Part shown: piece by piece, positions 1 through 7,817 of the stretch
How the letters are laid out: the number at the start of each line of letters is the position of its first letter
Position numbering within the stretch: the first letter of the stretch is position 1
Source of the DNA: Streptomyces sulfonofaciens
GTDB taxonomy: Bacteria > Actinomycetota > Actinomycetes > Streptomycetales > Streptomycetaceae
NCBI RefSeq assembly: GCF_014656295.1
Contig: NZ_BNCD01000001.1
Location: 186,001-250,000 of the forward strand
Direction of reading: 5' to 3'
DNA: 64,000 bases
Program-made: the position numbers and the translations under genes
Notes under the pieces: generated by a model
The model's input: only the letters and a program-made list of their open reading frames with translations
The model's database searches: none
Told to the model about the DNA's origin: nothing

Positions 1-12
1 AGTAACTCCTTT

Positions 13-48
13 GACCCCGACTATCAACAGATCCTGACAGTCGGGGTC
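13..48. terminator. Hairpin, probable terminator of a gene left of the window
   Basis: A perfect 10-bp inverted repeat (GACCCCGACT at 13-22 and its complement at 39-48) encloses a 16-base loop and is followed by CTT. No gene can be read in the first 60 bases, so it probably closes a transcription unit lying to the left. There is no U tract, which is usual for actinomycete terminators. Confidence 0.55.
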
Positions 49-86
49 TTCACACACCGCGACCATGTCGTCACCGAACCATCGAC

Positions 87-425
87 ATGGAGCCGACCAT
101 GACGCGTTTTCCAGCCGACCTCGTCCCGCCCGTGGGCGAGGCAGCACCCCGTACCGGAGCCCTGCCCGCCGAGCACGCCCCCCGGGCCGCCGCGCCGACC
201 GCCGCCGAGAGCGCCCGCGCCCACCCGGACGGTCGCCGGGCCAGCCGCCCGCAGCCTCACTGCGCCCTGCGCCGGCCATCGGCCGACGAGGACCACGGCC
301 GCGGACTGCTCCTGGTGGCCGCGCTGGCCGACGCCTGGGGGAGCGCCCCGCGCTGCGGCCCGGGCAAGTGCGTATGGGCCGAGTTCCAACTCGGCACACC
401 ACAACCCGCCGCCGTCGCACGGTGA
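87..425 (+). pseudogene. Chimeric ORF ending in a 3' fragment of the HATPase gene
   Basis: An open frame of 112 codons runs from ATG 87 to TGA 425. Its last 53 codons (from 267) are almost identical to the C-terminal half of the HATPase at 2451-2861: only two base differences were seen over 159 bp. The first 60 codons are unrelated, low-complexity and lack the N-terminal half of the ATPase fold, including its conserved Asn-containing motif. It is therefore a duplicated 3' fragment fused to unrelated DNA, still in frame. An expressed chimera cannot be excluded, but no ribosome-binding site is evident. Confidence 0.6.
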
Positions 426-562
426 TGTCCGTGGCCTTCACGGAGGTGTGGACGGGCTGCCCTCCGCGAGGCCCAGGTCGGCGGCGGCCTCGGGGGTGAT
501 CTCCGCGATCAGGTCGGGCGTGGCGTCGGACGTGATGAGGACGCGCGAGCGGCTGCCGAGGG
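267..562 (+). repeat. Mosaic duplication: HATPase 3' end joined to modC 3' end
   Basis: Bases 267-425 repeat 2703-2861 (3' end of the HATPase gene). Bases 422-562 repeat 3687-3827 (3' end of modBC on the opposite strand). Both repeats are direct with respect to their parents. The two blocks share the GTGA at 422-425, which is the junction. The intact GntR gene that separates the parents is missing in this copy. Similarity stops at about 562. The second block flanks 563-3686 as a 140-bp direct repeat. Confidence 0.8.
422..562 (-). pseudogene. modC 3' fragment (TOBE/Mop domain end), frameshifted
   Basis: Read on the minus strand, this block encodes the same segment as the ModC C-terminus (shared motif ITPEAAADLGLAEG). 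It differs from 3687-3827 by a few substitutions and by one missing base in the GACGGGG run near 452, which shifts the frame and brings a stop soon after. Nothing of the ATPase domain is present. It is a decayed copy that arose with the neighbouring HATPase fragment. Confidence 0.65.
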
Positions 563-827
563 TGTGGCTTCCTCGAAGGACCCGGAAGTCGATCGTCCTG
601 GGGGAGACGGAGTCGAAGGTGCCCGCCCGCCGACGCCGGGCTTCACAACTGGCCGTCAGGATGGGCCTGCTCGCCGCGTGGTCGAGGGGTGGTCCTCCGG
701 TCCCGAACCTCGACCCGCAGCAACTCAGCTCCCGCGACCGGGTGGTGCCCGCACCGCCCAACGACACGCGCGGGAGTGCGTCGTCACGCGCAGTACCGTG
801 GAGGTAACACCTTCTGGCGGGAGTCCT

Positions 828-2033
828 ATGAACACTTCCATCGGCGACCGCATTCGCTGCCTGCGCGAATTTCGGGACATGACGCAGGAGGGGCTGGCAC
901 GGCGTGCCGGTGTCTCGGCCGACACGATCCGGAAGCTCGAACAGGGAGTACGACAGTCAGCGCGCATCAACACCTTGCGTGCGCTGGCCCGGGCCCTCGA
1001 TGTCCAGCTCGAACGTCTTGTAGGGCAGCCCACCGTGACACGGACCATCTCCGAGGACGGGGGCCTCATCGCGCTGCGCGACGCGATCCAGGACATCGGT
1101 GCGCTGCCCGGTGTGCCCGTTGACGACGACGTCGAGGAACCGCCCGGTGCGGACGTCTGGATCGCCTCCGTGAAAACCGCCGCGGCCATGTACTGGCAAG
1201 GCCAGTACTCCGAGTTGTCGGGCACACTGCCGCTGCTACTGCGCGATGGTCGGGCTGTGGTCCGCGAAAATCCCACGGAGCCCGTGTGGCAACAGTTGGC
1301 GCTCGCGTACCAGATCGCCGCTTCCCTCGCCGCGCAGTCCGGCCACGCGGACTGGGCATTCCAGGCCGTGGAGCGGCAACTCGCGGCTGCCCGGCGGGCC
1401 TCCGACCCGCTCATGGAGGGCATGGGCGTCTCCACCCTGTCGTGGGTGCTGCTGCGGCAAGGCCGATGGGAGCAAGCGCAGGCAATCGCCGAGAAGAAGG
1501 CCGACGAGCTCGAGCCGAGCTTCCGCCGGGCGACGCCCGATCACCTCGCCGTGTACGGCAGCCTCCTGGTGGCCGCCGCCACTCCGGCGGCCCGCCGGGA
1601 CAGGCACGACGACGCCGTACACCTGCTCACCGTGGCCGAGGCGGCGGCCATCCGGTCGGGACAGGTGCATGCCTACGGTAGTGCGTTCTCTCCCGTCGAC
1701 GTACGCACGCAGAAGGTCAACGTCTTACTCGCGGGCAGTGAAAGCAGGCCGGACGAGGCGCTGCGACACGCCGGGCGTGTGGACATCAGGGAGATCAGCC
1801 GGCCCGTCCACTGCGCGCATTACCGCGTGGACGTCGCGCAGGCCCAGTACCAGACCGGCGACGGTTCCGGTGCCCTGGCCACGCTCCTGGAGGTGGAGGC
1901 CGAGCAGCCGGAGTGGATCAAGTTCCAGGCGCTCGCAACGGCCACGGTGCGGGAAATGCTGGAAGCCGAGCGGCGCCGCAACACTCCGCTACGAGGGCTG
2001 GCGGCGCGGCTGGGGGTCGACCCGACCGGGTGA
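828..2033 (+). CDS. XRE-family regulator with TPR-like sensor domain; contains a TTA codon
   Basis: The protein has 401 residues. Residues 1-55 form an XRE/Cro helix-turn-helix (the stretch around MTQEGLARRAGVSADTIRKL is typical). The rest is alpha-helical with TPR-like repeats, as in peptide- or ligand-responsive actinomycete regulators. The ATG at 828 follows GGCGGGAG with proper spacing, and the frame upstream of it is low-complexity, so this start is preferred over the longer frame. A TTA leucine codon at 1725-1727 (codon 300) would make translation depend on the bldA tRNA in Streptomyces. The gene lies between the duplicated scar and the HATPase/GntR genes and may control them. Its target and ligand are unknown. 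Confidence 0.8.
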   Translation: MNTSIGDRIRCLREFRDMTQEGLARRAGVSADTIRKLEQGVRQSARINTLRALARALDVQLERLVGQPTVTRTISEDGGLIALRDAIQDIGALPGVPVDDDVEEPPGADVWIASVKTAAAMYWQGQYSELSGTLPLLLRDGRAVVRENPTEPVWQQLALAYQIAASLAAQSGHADWAFQAVERQLAAARRASDPLMEGMGVSTLSWVLLRQGRWEQAQAIAEKKADELEPSFRRATPDHLAVYGSLLVAAATPAARRDRHDDAVHLLTVAEAAAIRSGQVHAYGSAFSPVDVRTQKVNVLLAGSESRPDEALRHAGRVDIREISRPVHCAHYRVDVAQAQYQTGDGSGALATLLEVEAEQPEWIKFQALATATVREMLEAERRRNTPLRGLAARLGVDPTG

Positions 2034-2267
2034 GCAGGGTAGGACGACATGTCCTAGTCGATCTCCAACTGACGCACCGAATGGTGGCCTTCGCCACTGG
2101 GCTGTGATCACCCCACTCCGTAGCGTGATCTCCGTAACACGGCGCCGGCCCACCTGAGGAGTACCCGGTCTGCGCCGCCACGTGCAGCCCAGGGAGACAG
2201 GCGTGCGGCGCCATGCCCACCCGCCTTCTTGCTGTTGCTCCCGGGCCTCACCATCCGAGGGAGCGTC

Positions 2268-2438
2268 ATGTCGGGAACGATCACCACGCGGGATGTCGAT
2301 CCGGTGCGTGAGGCCGAGGCCGAACGCCCCGCTCGGGGTGGTCCGCCACCGCAATGCGGGCCCCGGTCGGTTTCACGTGCCGGAGCCGGCATGCGCGGGG
2401 CTCGTTCACGTCATGTGCAGCTCCACTGCGCCCCCTGA
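2268..2438 (+). CDS. Small ORF of unknown function upstream of HATPase gene
   Basis: The 56-residue frame starts with MSGTITTRDVD, has no recognisable domain or membrane segment, and ends 12 bases before the HATPase start. A good ribosome-binding site (GAGGGAG, 4-5 bases from the ATG) supports translation. The second half is rich in Arg, Gly and Pro and could be read-through composition. It may be a short partner or leader peptide of the HATPase. The call rests only on the RBS and operon-like spacing. Confidence 0.35.
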   Translation: MSGTITTRDVDPVREAEAERPARGGPPPQCGPRSVSRAGAGMRGARSRHVQLHCAP

Positions 2439-2450
2439 CCGGAGCCGCAT

Positions 2451-2861
2451 ATGGGCACGAACGAGAAGCGCTTCAGCGCTCATCCCGCGTCGGTCGCGCA
2501 CGCCCGCGAGTGGGTCGTGGGTGCGCTCGCCCGACGCGACCTGCTCTGCCGCGCCGACGACATCCGCCTCTGCGTCTCCGAGCTGGCCACGAACGCCATC
2601 GCACACACGACGACCCGCAGACGCAGGTTCGCCGTGCACCTCGCCTTCGCCGGCGAGGCACTGCGCATCGAGGTGCACGACACCGGGGACGGCAACCCCC
2701 ACCTGCGCCGGCCGTCGGCCGACGAGGACCACGGCCGCGGACTGCTCCTGGTGGCCGCGCTGGCCGACGCCTGGGGGAGCGCCCCGCGCTGCGGCCCGGG
2801 CAAGTGCGTATGGGCCGAGTTCCAGCTCGGCACACCACAACCCGCCGCCGTCGCACGGTGA
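2451..2861 (+). CDS. Small HATPase (RsbW/SpoIIAB-like anti-sigma-type ATP-binding protein)
   Basis: The 136 residues form a single GHKL ATPase fold. The N box (CVSELATNAIAHT, about residues 42-54) carries the Mg/ATP-binding Glu and Asn, the G1 box is HDTGDGNP (about 75-82), and HGRGLLLV (about 93-100) is the G2-like motif. Such stand-alone domains are numerous in Streptomyces and act as anti-sigma factor kinases or as partners of XRE regulators. The start ATG follows GGAG at 6 bases. The stop overlaps a possible GTG of the GntR gene, so the two may be coupled. The 3' half is duplicated at 267-425. The target sigma factor or antagonist is not identifiable here. Confidence 0.85.
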   Translation: MGTNEKRFSAHPASVAHAREWVVGALARRDLLCRADDIRLCVSELATNAIAHTTTRRRRFAVHLAFAGEALRIEVHDTGDGNPHLRRPSADEDHGRGLLLVAALADAWGSAPRCGPGKCVWAEFQLGTPQPAAVAR

Positions 2862-2914
2862 CACAGCGCCGCCCCCTGGACCCCGGACCGGAACCCCGAC
2901 GAGAAGGCACGCAG

Positions 2915-3643
2915 TTGGCGTACGACCACAAGGATCCCAAGTACATCCGTCTGGCGCGCACGATCCAGCGCCGGATCGAGGACGGTGTGTACGCGCCCGG
3001 GGCGCTGCTGCCGAGTGAGCACGCCCTCGCGGGGGCCACGGGCATGTCACGCCCGACCGTGGTGCGCGCGCTGTCGCTGCTGAAGCAGGACGGCTGGATC
3101 GAGTCCCGGCAGGGCTACGGAACCGTGGCACGGGGCCGGCCCGAGAGCGTCGGGCAGCGCGTGCAGTGCGGCCGGATCGCCGCGGAACGCGTCGAGTCAC
3201 AGGCGGACGGCCACCTCGTGGCCGTCGGATTCGTACGGGCCCCGCACCGCATCGCCGCGCTCCTCGACGTGCCGGACCGCACCGTGGTGCTCCTGCGCCG
3301 CTTCCTGACCGAGCGGGACGCCGCGCCCTCGGAGGTCGTGTCCGCGTACTTCACCAAGGAGATGGCCGCGGACACCCTGCTGGCGGACCCCGCCCCCCTC
3401 GACGAGAGCCTCCTCGGCCACGTCGAGACACGCAGGAGGACGCACTACGACCACATACGGGAGAGGGTGACGGCCCGACCGGCCTGCGACGAGGAGGCGG
3501 ACCTCCTCGGCCTCGAACCGCGCGCCTGGCTGCTGGCCGTCCTGGCGAGCGCGTACGACACCTTCGGGAACGTCCTGCACGTCACCGAATCCCTGCTGCC
3601 TCCGGCCGGCGGGGCGCTCGAAGACGTCTACCGGGTGGGGTGA
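2915..3643 (+). CDS. GntR-family transcriptional regulator with UTRA-like ligand domain
   Basis: The N-terminal winged helix (about residues 5-70, with GALLPSEHALAGATGMSRPT as its HTH segment) is followed by a UTRA-type effector domain, as in HutC/KorSA-type GntR regulators. The TTG at 2915 preceded by GAGAAG gives the family-typical N-terminus (AYDHKDPKYIRLARTI). A GTG at 2858 in the same frame overlaps the HATPase stop and would add 19 residues. Related GntR proteins are common on actinomycete integrative elements, which may matter given the rearranged DNA here. The gene is convergent with modBC, with only 27 bases between the stops. Confidence 0.8.
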   Translation: MAYDHKDPKYIRLARTIQRRIEDGVYAPGALLPSEHALAGATGMSRPTVVRALSLLKQDGWIESRQGYGTVARGRPESVGQRVQCGRIAAERVESQADGHLVAVGFVRAPHRIAALLDVPDRTVVLLRRFLTERDAAPSEVVSAYFTKEMAADTLLADPAPLDESLLGHVETRRRTHYDHIRERVTARPACDEEADLLGLEPRAWLLAVLASAYDTFGNVLHVTESLLPPAGGALEDVYRVG

Positions 3644-3670
3644 GCGGCAGGGGTGCGCCGGGAGGCGGAC

Positions 3671-5971
3671 TCACGTGGTGACCACCGTGATGTCCGTGGC
3701 CTTCACGGAGGTGTGGACGGGGGTGCCCTCCGCGAGGCCCAGGTCGGCGGCGGCCTCGGGGGTGATCTCGGCGATCAGGTCGGGCGTGGCGTCGGACGTG
3801 ATGAGGACGCGCAGGCGGCTGCCGAGGGCGGTGATCTCGCGGACCCGGCCCGGCCACACGTTGCGCGGGCTGCCGGTGGGGCGTTCGCGGTGCACGGCCA
3901 CCGTCTCCGGGGCGATGATCGCCAGTGCCGGGCGGCCGGGGGGCGGCGGGCCGGGGTCGGCGGGGGGCGCGATGACGACATGGGTGCCGGTGGCGGCGAG
4001 GGCGAGTCCGTCGGGGGTGGTGGTGCCCGGCCAGGCGTTGCGGCCGAGCATCCTGGCCACCCACGGTGAGCGCGGGCGGCGGGCGACCTCGGCGGGTGGG
4101 GCGTCCTGCACCGTTCGGCCGTGGTCGAGGACCAGCACCCGGTCGGCCAGCGACACGGCCTCCACCGGGTCGTGCGTCACGATCAGGCAGACGCCGCCGA
4201 AACCCGCGAGGTGGGTGCGCAGCGTGTGCCGGACCTGGGCGCGGGTGGTCTGATCGAGTGCGGCGAGCGGCTCGTCGAGGAGCAGCAGCCGCGGGCGGGG
4301 CGCGAGTGCCCTCGCCAGCGCGACGCGTCCCGCCTGCCCGCCGGAGAGCTGGGCGGGCCTGCGGTGGGCGAGGTGCCCCACGCCGAGCCGGTCGAGCCAC
4401 TGCTGGGCCGTGCGGCGGGCCTCGGCGCGCGGCACGCCACGGGCGCGCAGACCGTACGCGGTGTTGCCGAGCGCCGTCAGATGGGGGAAGAGTGCGCCGT
4501 CCTGCGGGACCCAGGCGACCTGGCGGCGGTGCGTCGCGAGGGCGGTGACGTCGGTGCCGCCGAGGCGCAGCCGTGCGGTGGCGCGGGGTGTGAGGCCGAG
4601 GAGGGCGCGCAGGAGGGTGGTCTTGCCGGCGCCGTTGGGGCCCACCACGGCGATGGTGGTGCCGGGCGGGGCGCTGAGGGTGAGTTCGTCCTGGCCCGTC
4701 ACGGTGGCGTCCAGCGCATGCCCGTCCTCCTCGGGTGCGGCGGGCGGGAGCCGGTGGGGGGCGGCGTCCGGTGCGGTGGCGGCCTGGGCGGTCGCCTCCG
4801 GCGGGGCGGTGTCCGGTGCGGTCGCCTCCGGCGGGGCGGTGTCCGGTGCGGTCGCTTCCGGGGCGGTGGGGGTGCCGGGGTCCGCGGGTGTTGCGGCGGG
4901 GCCCTGCGCGGCTGCCGTCGTCCAGCGGCCGCGCAGGGCCACCAGCACCGCCATCGCGATGGCCAGGAGCAGCAGGGAGACGGACGTGGCCGCCTCGGGG
5001 TCGTCCTGGAGGAGCAGGTAGACCCGCAGCGGCAGGGTCTGGGTGGTGCCGGGGAGGTTGCCGGCGAAGGTGATGGTGGCGCCGAACTCGCCGAGCGCCC
5101 TGGCCCAGGTGAGGGCCGCGCCGGCGACGAGGCCGGGGGCGACCATCGGCAGGGTGACGGTGCCGAAGACCCGCAGCGGTGAGGCGCCCAGGGACGCGGC
5201 CGTCTCCTCGTACCGCGGGCGCAGCCCGGCCAGCGCGCCCTCCAGGCTGATGACGAGGAACGGCATCGAGACGAACGTGGCGGCGACCACCGCGCCCGAG
5301 GTGTGGAACGGCAGCGTGATGCCGAACCAGTCCTCCAGCCACGGGCCCAGGAGCCCGCGCCGCCCGAAGCCCAGCAGCAGCGCCACACCGCCCACGGTCG
5401 GCGGCAGCACCATGGGCAGCAGGACCAGGGTGCGTACGAGGGTCTTGCCGGGGAAGTCGACCCGGGCCAGCAGCCAGGCAAGCGGCACCCCGAGCAGCAG
5501 CGACAGGCCGAGCGCCCAGCAGGACACCACCAGCGAGAGCCGGATGGCCTGCACCGACTCCCCGCTCGTGAGGTGGTGGCCGAGGTCGCCCCAGGACGTG
5601 CGGACCAGGATGCCCAGCAGCGGCAGCAGCAGGAACGCCACCGCGAGCAGTGCGGGCAGCGCCAGCGTCACGGGCACCCGCGACCGCGACCGGCTGCGCC
5701 CCGGCTCGCGCGTCCGCACACCCTCGCGCGTGCGCACCGGCTCGCGCGACCGCACCGGCCTGCGCCGCGGCCCCGCCGTCCGCCCGGACCGCACCCGCTC
5801 CCGCGCGGCCCCGCCCCCCGCGCTCTCCGCGCTCCTGGCGCTCCCGGAGCCGGGGCCGTGCGGCGCGCCCCCCGTGGCCGCGGCGCCCGGCGCGTTCGCG
5901 GGCCCGCCCGCCGAGGGGGCCCGGGAGGCGGTGTGCCCGCGCTCCTGGCGGGGCGTGCGTTCGTCTCGCAT
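3671..5971 (-). CDS. modBC: Fused molybdate ABC transporter permease and ATPase (ModB-ModC)
   Basis: This 766-residue fusion carries molybdate across the membrane with ModA. After an Arg/Pro-rich cytoplasmic N-terminus, about residues 95-345 form a ModB permease with the EAA-loop signature (EETAASLGASPLRVF). A Pro/Ala/Thr-rich linker of some 70 residues with PPEATAPDTA repeats follows. The ModC part has Walker A GPNGAGKTT, ABC signature LSGGQ, Walker B LLLLDEP, an H-loop His and a C-terminal Mop/TOBE domain. The ATG at 5971 has AGGACGG at the right distance inside the modA end; a GTG at 5980 is the alternative. It lies 13 bases after modA, so the two form one operon. ModB and ModC are separate in many bacteria. 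Confidence 0.92.
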   Translation of the reverse strand: MRDERTPRQERGHTASRAPSAGGPANAPGAAATGGAPHGPGSGSARSAESAGGGAARERVRSGRTAGPRRRPVRSREPVRTREGVRTREPGRSRSRSRVPVTLALPALLAVAFLLLPLLGILVRTSWGDLGHHLTSGESVQAIRLSLVVSCWALGLSLLLGVPLAWLLARVDFPGKTLVRTLVLLPMVLPPTVGGVALLLGFGRRGLLGPWLEDWFGITLPFHTSGAVVAATFVSMPFLVISLEGALAGLRPRYEETAASLGASPLRVFGTVTLPMVAPGLVAGAALTWARALGEFGATITFAGNLPGTTQTLPLRVYLLLQDDPEAATSVSLLLLAIAMAVLVALRGRWTTAAAQGPAATPADPGTPTAPEATAPDTAPPEATAPDTAPPEATAQAATAPDAAPHRLPPAAPEEDGHALDATVTGQDELTLSAPPGTTIAVVGPNGAGKTTLLRALLGLTPRATARLRLGGTDVTALATHRRQVAWVPQDGALFPHLTALGNTAYGLRARGVPRAEARRTAQQWLDRLGVGHLAHRRPAQLSGGQAGRVALARALAPRPRLLLLDEPLAALDQTTRAQVRHTLRTHLAGFGGVCLIVTHDPVEAVSLADRVLVLDHGRTVQDAPPAEVARRPRSPWVARMLGRNAWPGTTTPDGLALAATGTHVVIAPPADPGPPPPGRPALAIIAPETVAVHRERPTGSPRNVWPGRVREITALGSRLRVLITSDATPDLIAEITPEAAADLGLAEGTPVHTSVKATDITVVTT

Positions 5972-5984
5972 GCGGGCCACCGTC

Positions 5985-6806
5985 CTACGGCTGCTGGAAG
6001 CCCGCGTCGCGCAGGAGTGCCTGCGCCCGGCGTGAGGAGAGCCAGTGGACGAAGGCGGTGGCCGCCTCGGTGTGCCGGGACTCCTTCAGGGTGGCCGCGG
6101 GGTAGGAGGCCAGGGCGTTCTGGGCGTCGGGGATGGCGACCGCGTCGACCTTGCCGGGCGCGGTCGCCGCGTCGGTCCTGTAGACGATGCCGGCGTCGGC
6201 CTCGCCCAGTTCGACCTTGCTGAGCACGGCCCGTACGTTGGCCTCCTCGGAGACCGGGTGGACGGTGACCCGCTGGGCGTCGAGCACCTGGCGGCTGTAG
6301 TCGCCGACCGGCACCTCGGGCGCGGCGAGCACCACCTTCAGCTTCGGGTCGGCGAGGTCCTTGAGGCCGTGGATCTTCTCCGGGTTGCCCCTGCCGGTGA
6401 CGATGACCAGGCGGTTTCTGGCTATGACGGTGGGTGTGCCGGTGTCGGAGCGCACCCCGTCCATGGTCCTCCGGTCCGCGGTCACCAGCGCGTCCGCGGG
6501 TGCGCCCTCCTTGACCTGCGCGGCGAGTTCCTGCGACCCGGCGAAGGAGAACCTCACACGCGTGCCGGGGTGCTCCTTCTCGTAGGCGGCGCCCGCCTTC
6601 TTGAAGACGTCGGTGAGCGACGAGGCGGCGAGCACGGTCAGATCGGCCGCCGGCGGTCCGCTCCGGTCGGCGGACGCCCCGCCCCCGGCGCCCCGGCTGC
6701 CGCTCCTGCCGCCGTCGCCGTCACCACCGCAGGCGGCGAGCGCGCCGAGCAGGACGCCGGCGAGCACGGCCGCGGTGACACCGCGGCGGGTGGAAGTGAT
6801 CCTCAT
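5985..6806 (-). CDS. modA: Molybdate-binding lipoprotein ModA
   Basis: The 273-residue protein is the periplasm-equivalent substrate-binding component for molybdate or tungstate. It starts with a lipoprotein signal whose lipobox reads LAAC, followed by a Gly/Ser-rich spacer. The ModA fold begins with the [16 protein letters not shown] strand and helix typical of the family. The start ATG has an AAGGAG site. A longer upstream frame (to 6875) lacks this signal and is rejected. The gene is first in the modA-modBC operon. Its upstream region is occupied by a 24-bp tandem array. Confidence 0.93.
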   Translation of the reverse strand: MRITSTRRGVTAAVLAGVLLGALAACGGDGDGGRSGSRGAGGGASADRSGPPAADLTVLAASSLTDVFKKAGAAYEKEHPGTRVRFSFAGSQELAAQVKEGAPADALVTADRRTMDGVRSDTGTPTVIARNRLVIVTGRGNPEKIHGLKDLADPKLKVVLAAPEVPVGDYSRQVLDAQRVTVHPVSEEANVRAVLSKVELGEADAGIVYRTDAATAPGKVDAVAIPDAQNALASYPAATLKESRHTEAATAFVHWLSSRRAQALLRDAGFQQP

Positions 6807-6901
6807 CGGCGGGCTCCTTCGCCATCGGGGGACGTGCGCGGGGTGTCGGGGGCGGTCGGTCGGTGCGGGCCGCACAGGCGCGGCCCTGCACCGGGGGTTG
6901 C

Positions 6902-7086
6902 GGTACGGGCGGTGCGGTGGGGCGGTGTGCGGTACGAGCGGTGGGGCGGTGGGGCGGTGTGCGGTACGGGCGGTGGGGCGGTGTGCGGTACGGGCGGTGG
7001 GGCGGTGTGCGGTACGGGCGGTGGGGCGGTGTGCGGTACGAGCGGTGGGGCGGTGTGCGGTACGGGCGGTGCGGTGGAACGGTGTG
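6902..7086. repeat. 24-bp tandem repeat array upstream of modA
   Basis: The unit GGTACGGGCGGTGGGGCGGT plus GTGC is repeated head to tail. Clean copies start at 6963, 6987, 7011 and 7035, with degenerate copies at 6902, 6931 and 7059. It lies in the 365-base gap between modA and the HTH-Mop gene. No start site, promoter or hairpin was recognised in it. The period suggests slippage-driven expansion. Confidence 0.9.
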
Positions 7087-7171
7087 CGGGCGTGTGGTGC
7101 GCGAGGTGCGGGGCATGTGGTGCGCGGGGCGCGGGCGGCCGGACCGGGGCCGCGGGCGCTCGCACGTTCCG

Positions 7172-7567
7172 TCAGCCGCGGTCGATGTGCACGTTGGTGG
7201 CCTTCACCCGGGCGGTGGCCTCCATGCCCACCTCCAGGCCGAGTTCCTCGACGGCCTCACGGGTCAGCAGCGACACCAGCCGGTGCGGGCCTGCCTGGAT
7301 CTCCACCTGCGCGGCGACGTCGCCGAGCCTGACGCCGGTGACGATGCCGGGGAAGGCGTTCCGCGCGGAGGTGTACGGCACCTCCGCGTCGTCGGCGCCC
7401 TGCTGGCCGATCTCGACGGAGAACGCGGCGAGGTCCCGGCCGTCGATGAGGCGGCGCCCGGCCTCGTCGCGGTGGGTGGCGACCCGGCCGGCGTCCGCCC
7501 AGCGGCGCGCGGTGTCGGGGCTGACGCCCAGCAGACGCGCGGCCTGGCCGATGGTGTAGGACTGCAT
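7172..7567 (-). CDS. HTH-Mop protein: MerR/excisionase-like HTH fused to a molybdate-binding TOBE domain
   Basis: The 131-residue protein joins an N-terminal MerR/excisionase-type helix-turn-helix ([20 protein letters not shown], about residues 4-23) to a single Mop/TOBE domain (about 65-130) that binds molybdate or tungstate oxyanions. This architecture suits a molybdate-responsive regulator of the adjacent modA-modBC genes. The target is inferred from position only. The ATG at 7567 is chosen because a promoter sits immediately upstream, giving a likely leaderless mRNA; a TTG three codons earlier is possible. All mod genes are on the same strand but separated by the tandem array. Confidence 0.85.
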   Translation of the reverse strand: MQSYTIGQAARLLGVSPDTARRWADAGRVATHRDEAGRRLIDGRDLAAFSVEIGQQGADDAEVPYTSARNAFPGIVTGVRLGDVAAQVEIQAGPHRLVSLLTREAVEELGLEVGMEATARVKATNVHIDRG

Positions 7568-7604
7568 GCGCGTCAATGTAGGCGCCCGATCCTCTCATCT
7601 GCAA
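7568..7604 (-). promoter_or_regulatory. Likely leaderless sigma70-type promoter of the HTH-Mop gene
   Basis: On the minus strand, TTGCAG (7599-7604) lies 18 bases from TACATT (7575-7580). The -10 box ends 7 bases before the ATG at 7567, so transcription should start at or next to the start codon. No ribosome-binding site is present, which fits a leaderless transcript. Confidence 0.55.
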
Positions 7605-7817
7605 GGAATCGGAGTGTTTCGCCTGGCACCTGCGAGGTGTCGGCCGCCGTGCCGGGCGGCCCCGGCGCTCCGCCCCGCGCGACGGCCGTCCCGGCGGCTC
7701 CCACCCCCGCGCGACGGCCCCCGGCCCCGGCATCGAGGGCCGGGCGCGGGGGCCGGAGGCGGGCACGGGGGCCGGGCGCGGGGGCCGCGTCGCGCGGGCC
7801 GGGCGCGGGCCCGTGGG

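Noticed and set aside
564..827. Extension of the XRE gene upstream to 564
   Set aside because: The extra 88 codons are low-complexity and ATG 828 has a good RBS and starts at the HTH domain.
1..3700. Complete integrative element (AICE)
   Set aside because: No integrase, excisionase, replication or FtsK-like transfer gene and no tRNA attachment site is visible; only a rearranged regulatory patch.
6902..7086. CRISPR array
   Set aside because: Units are contiguous with no spacers between them.
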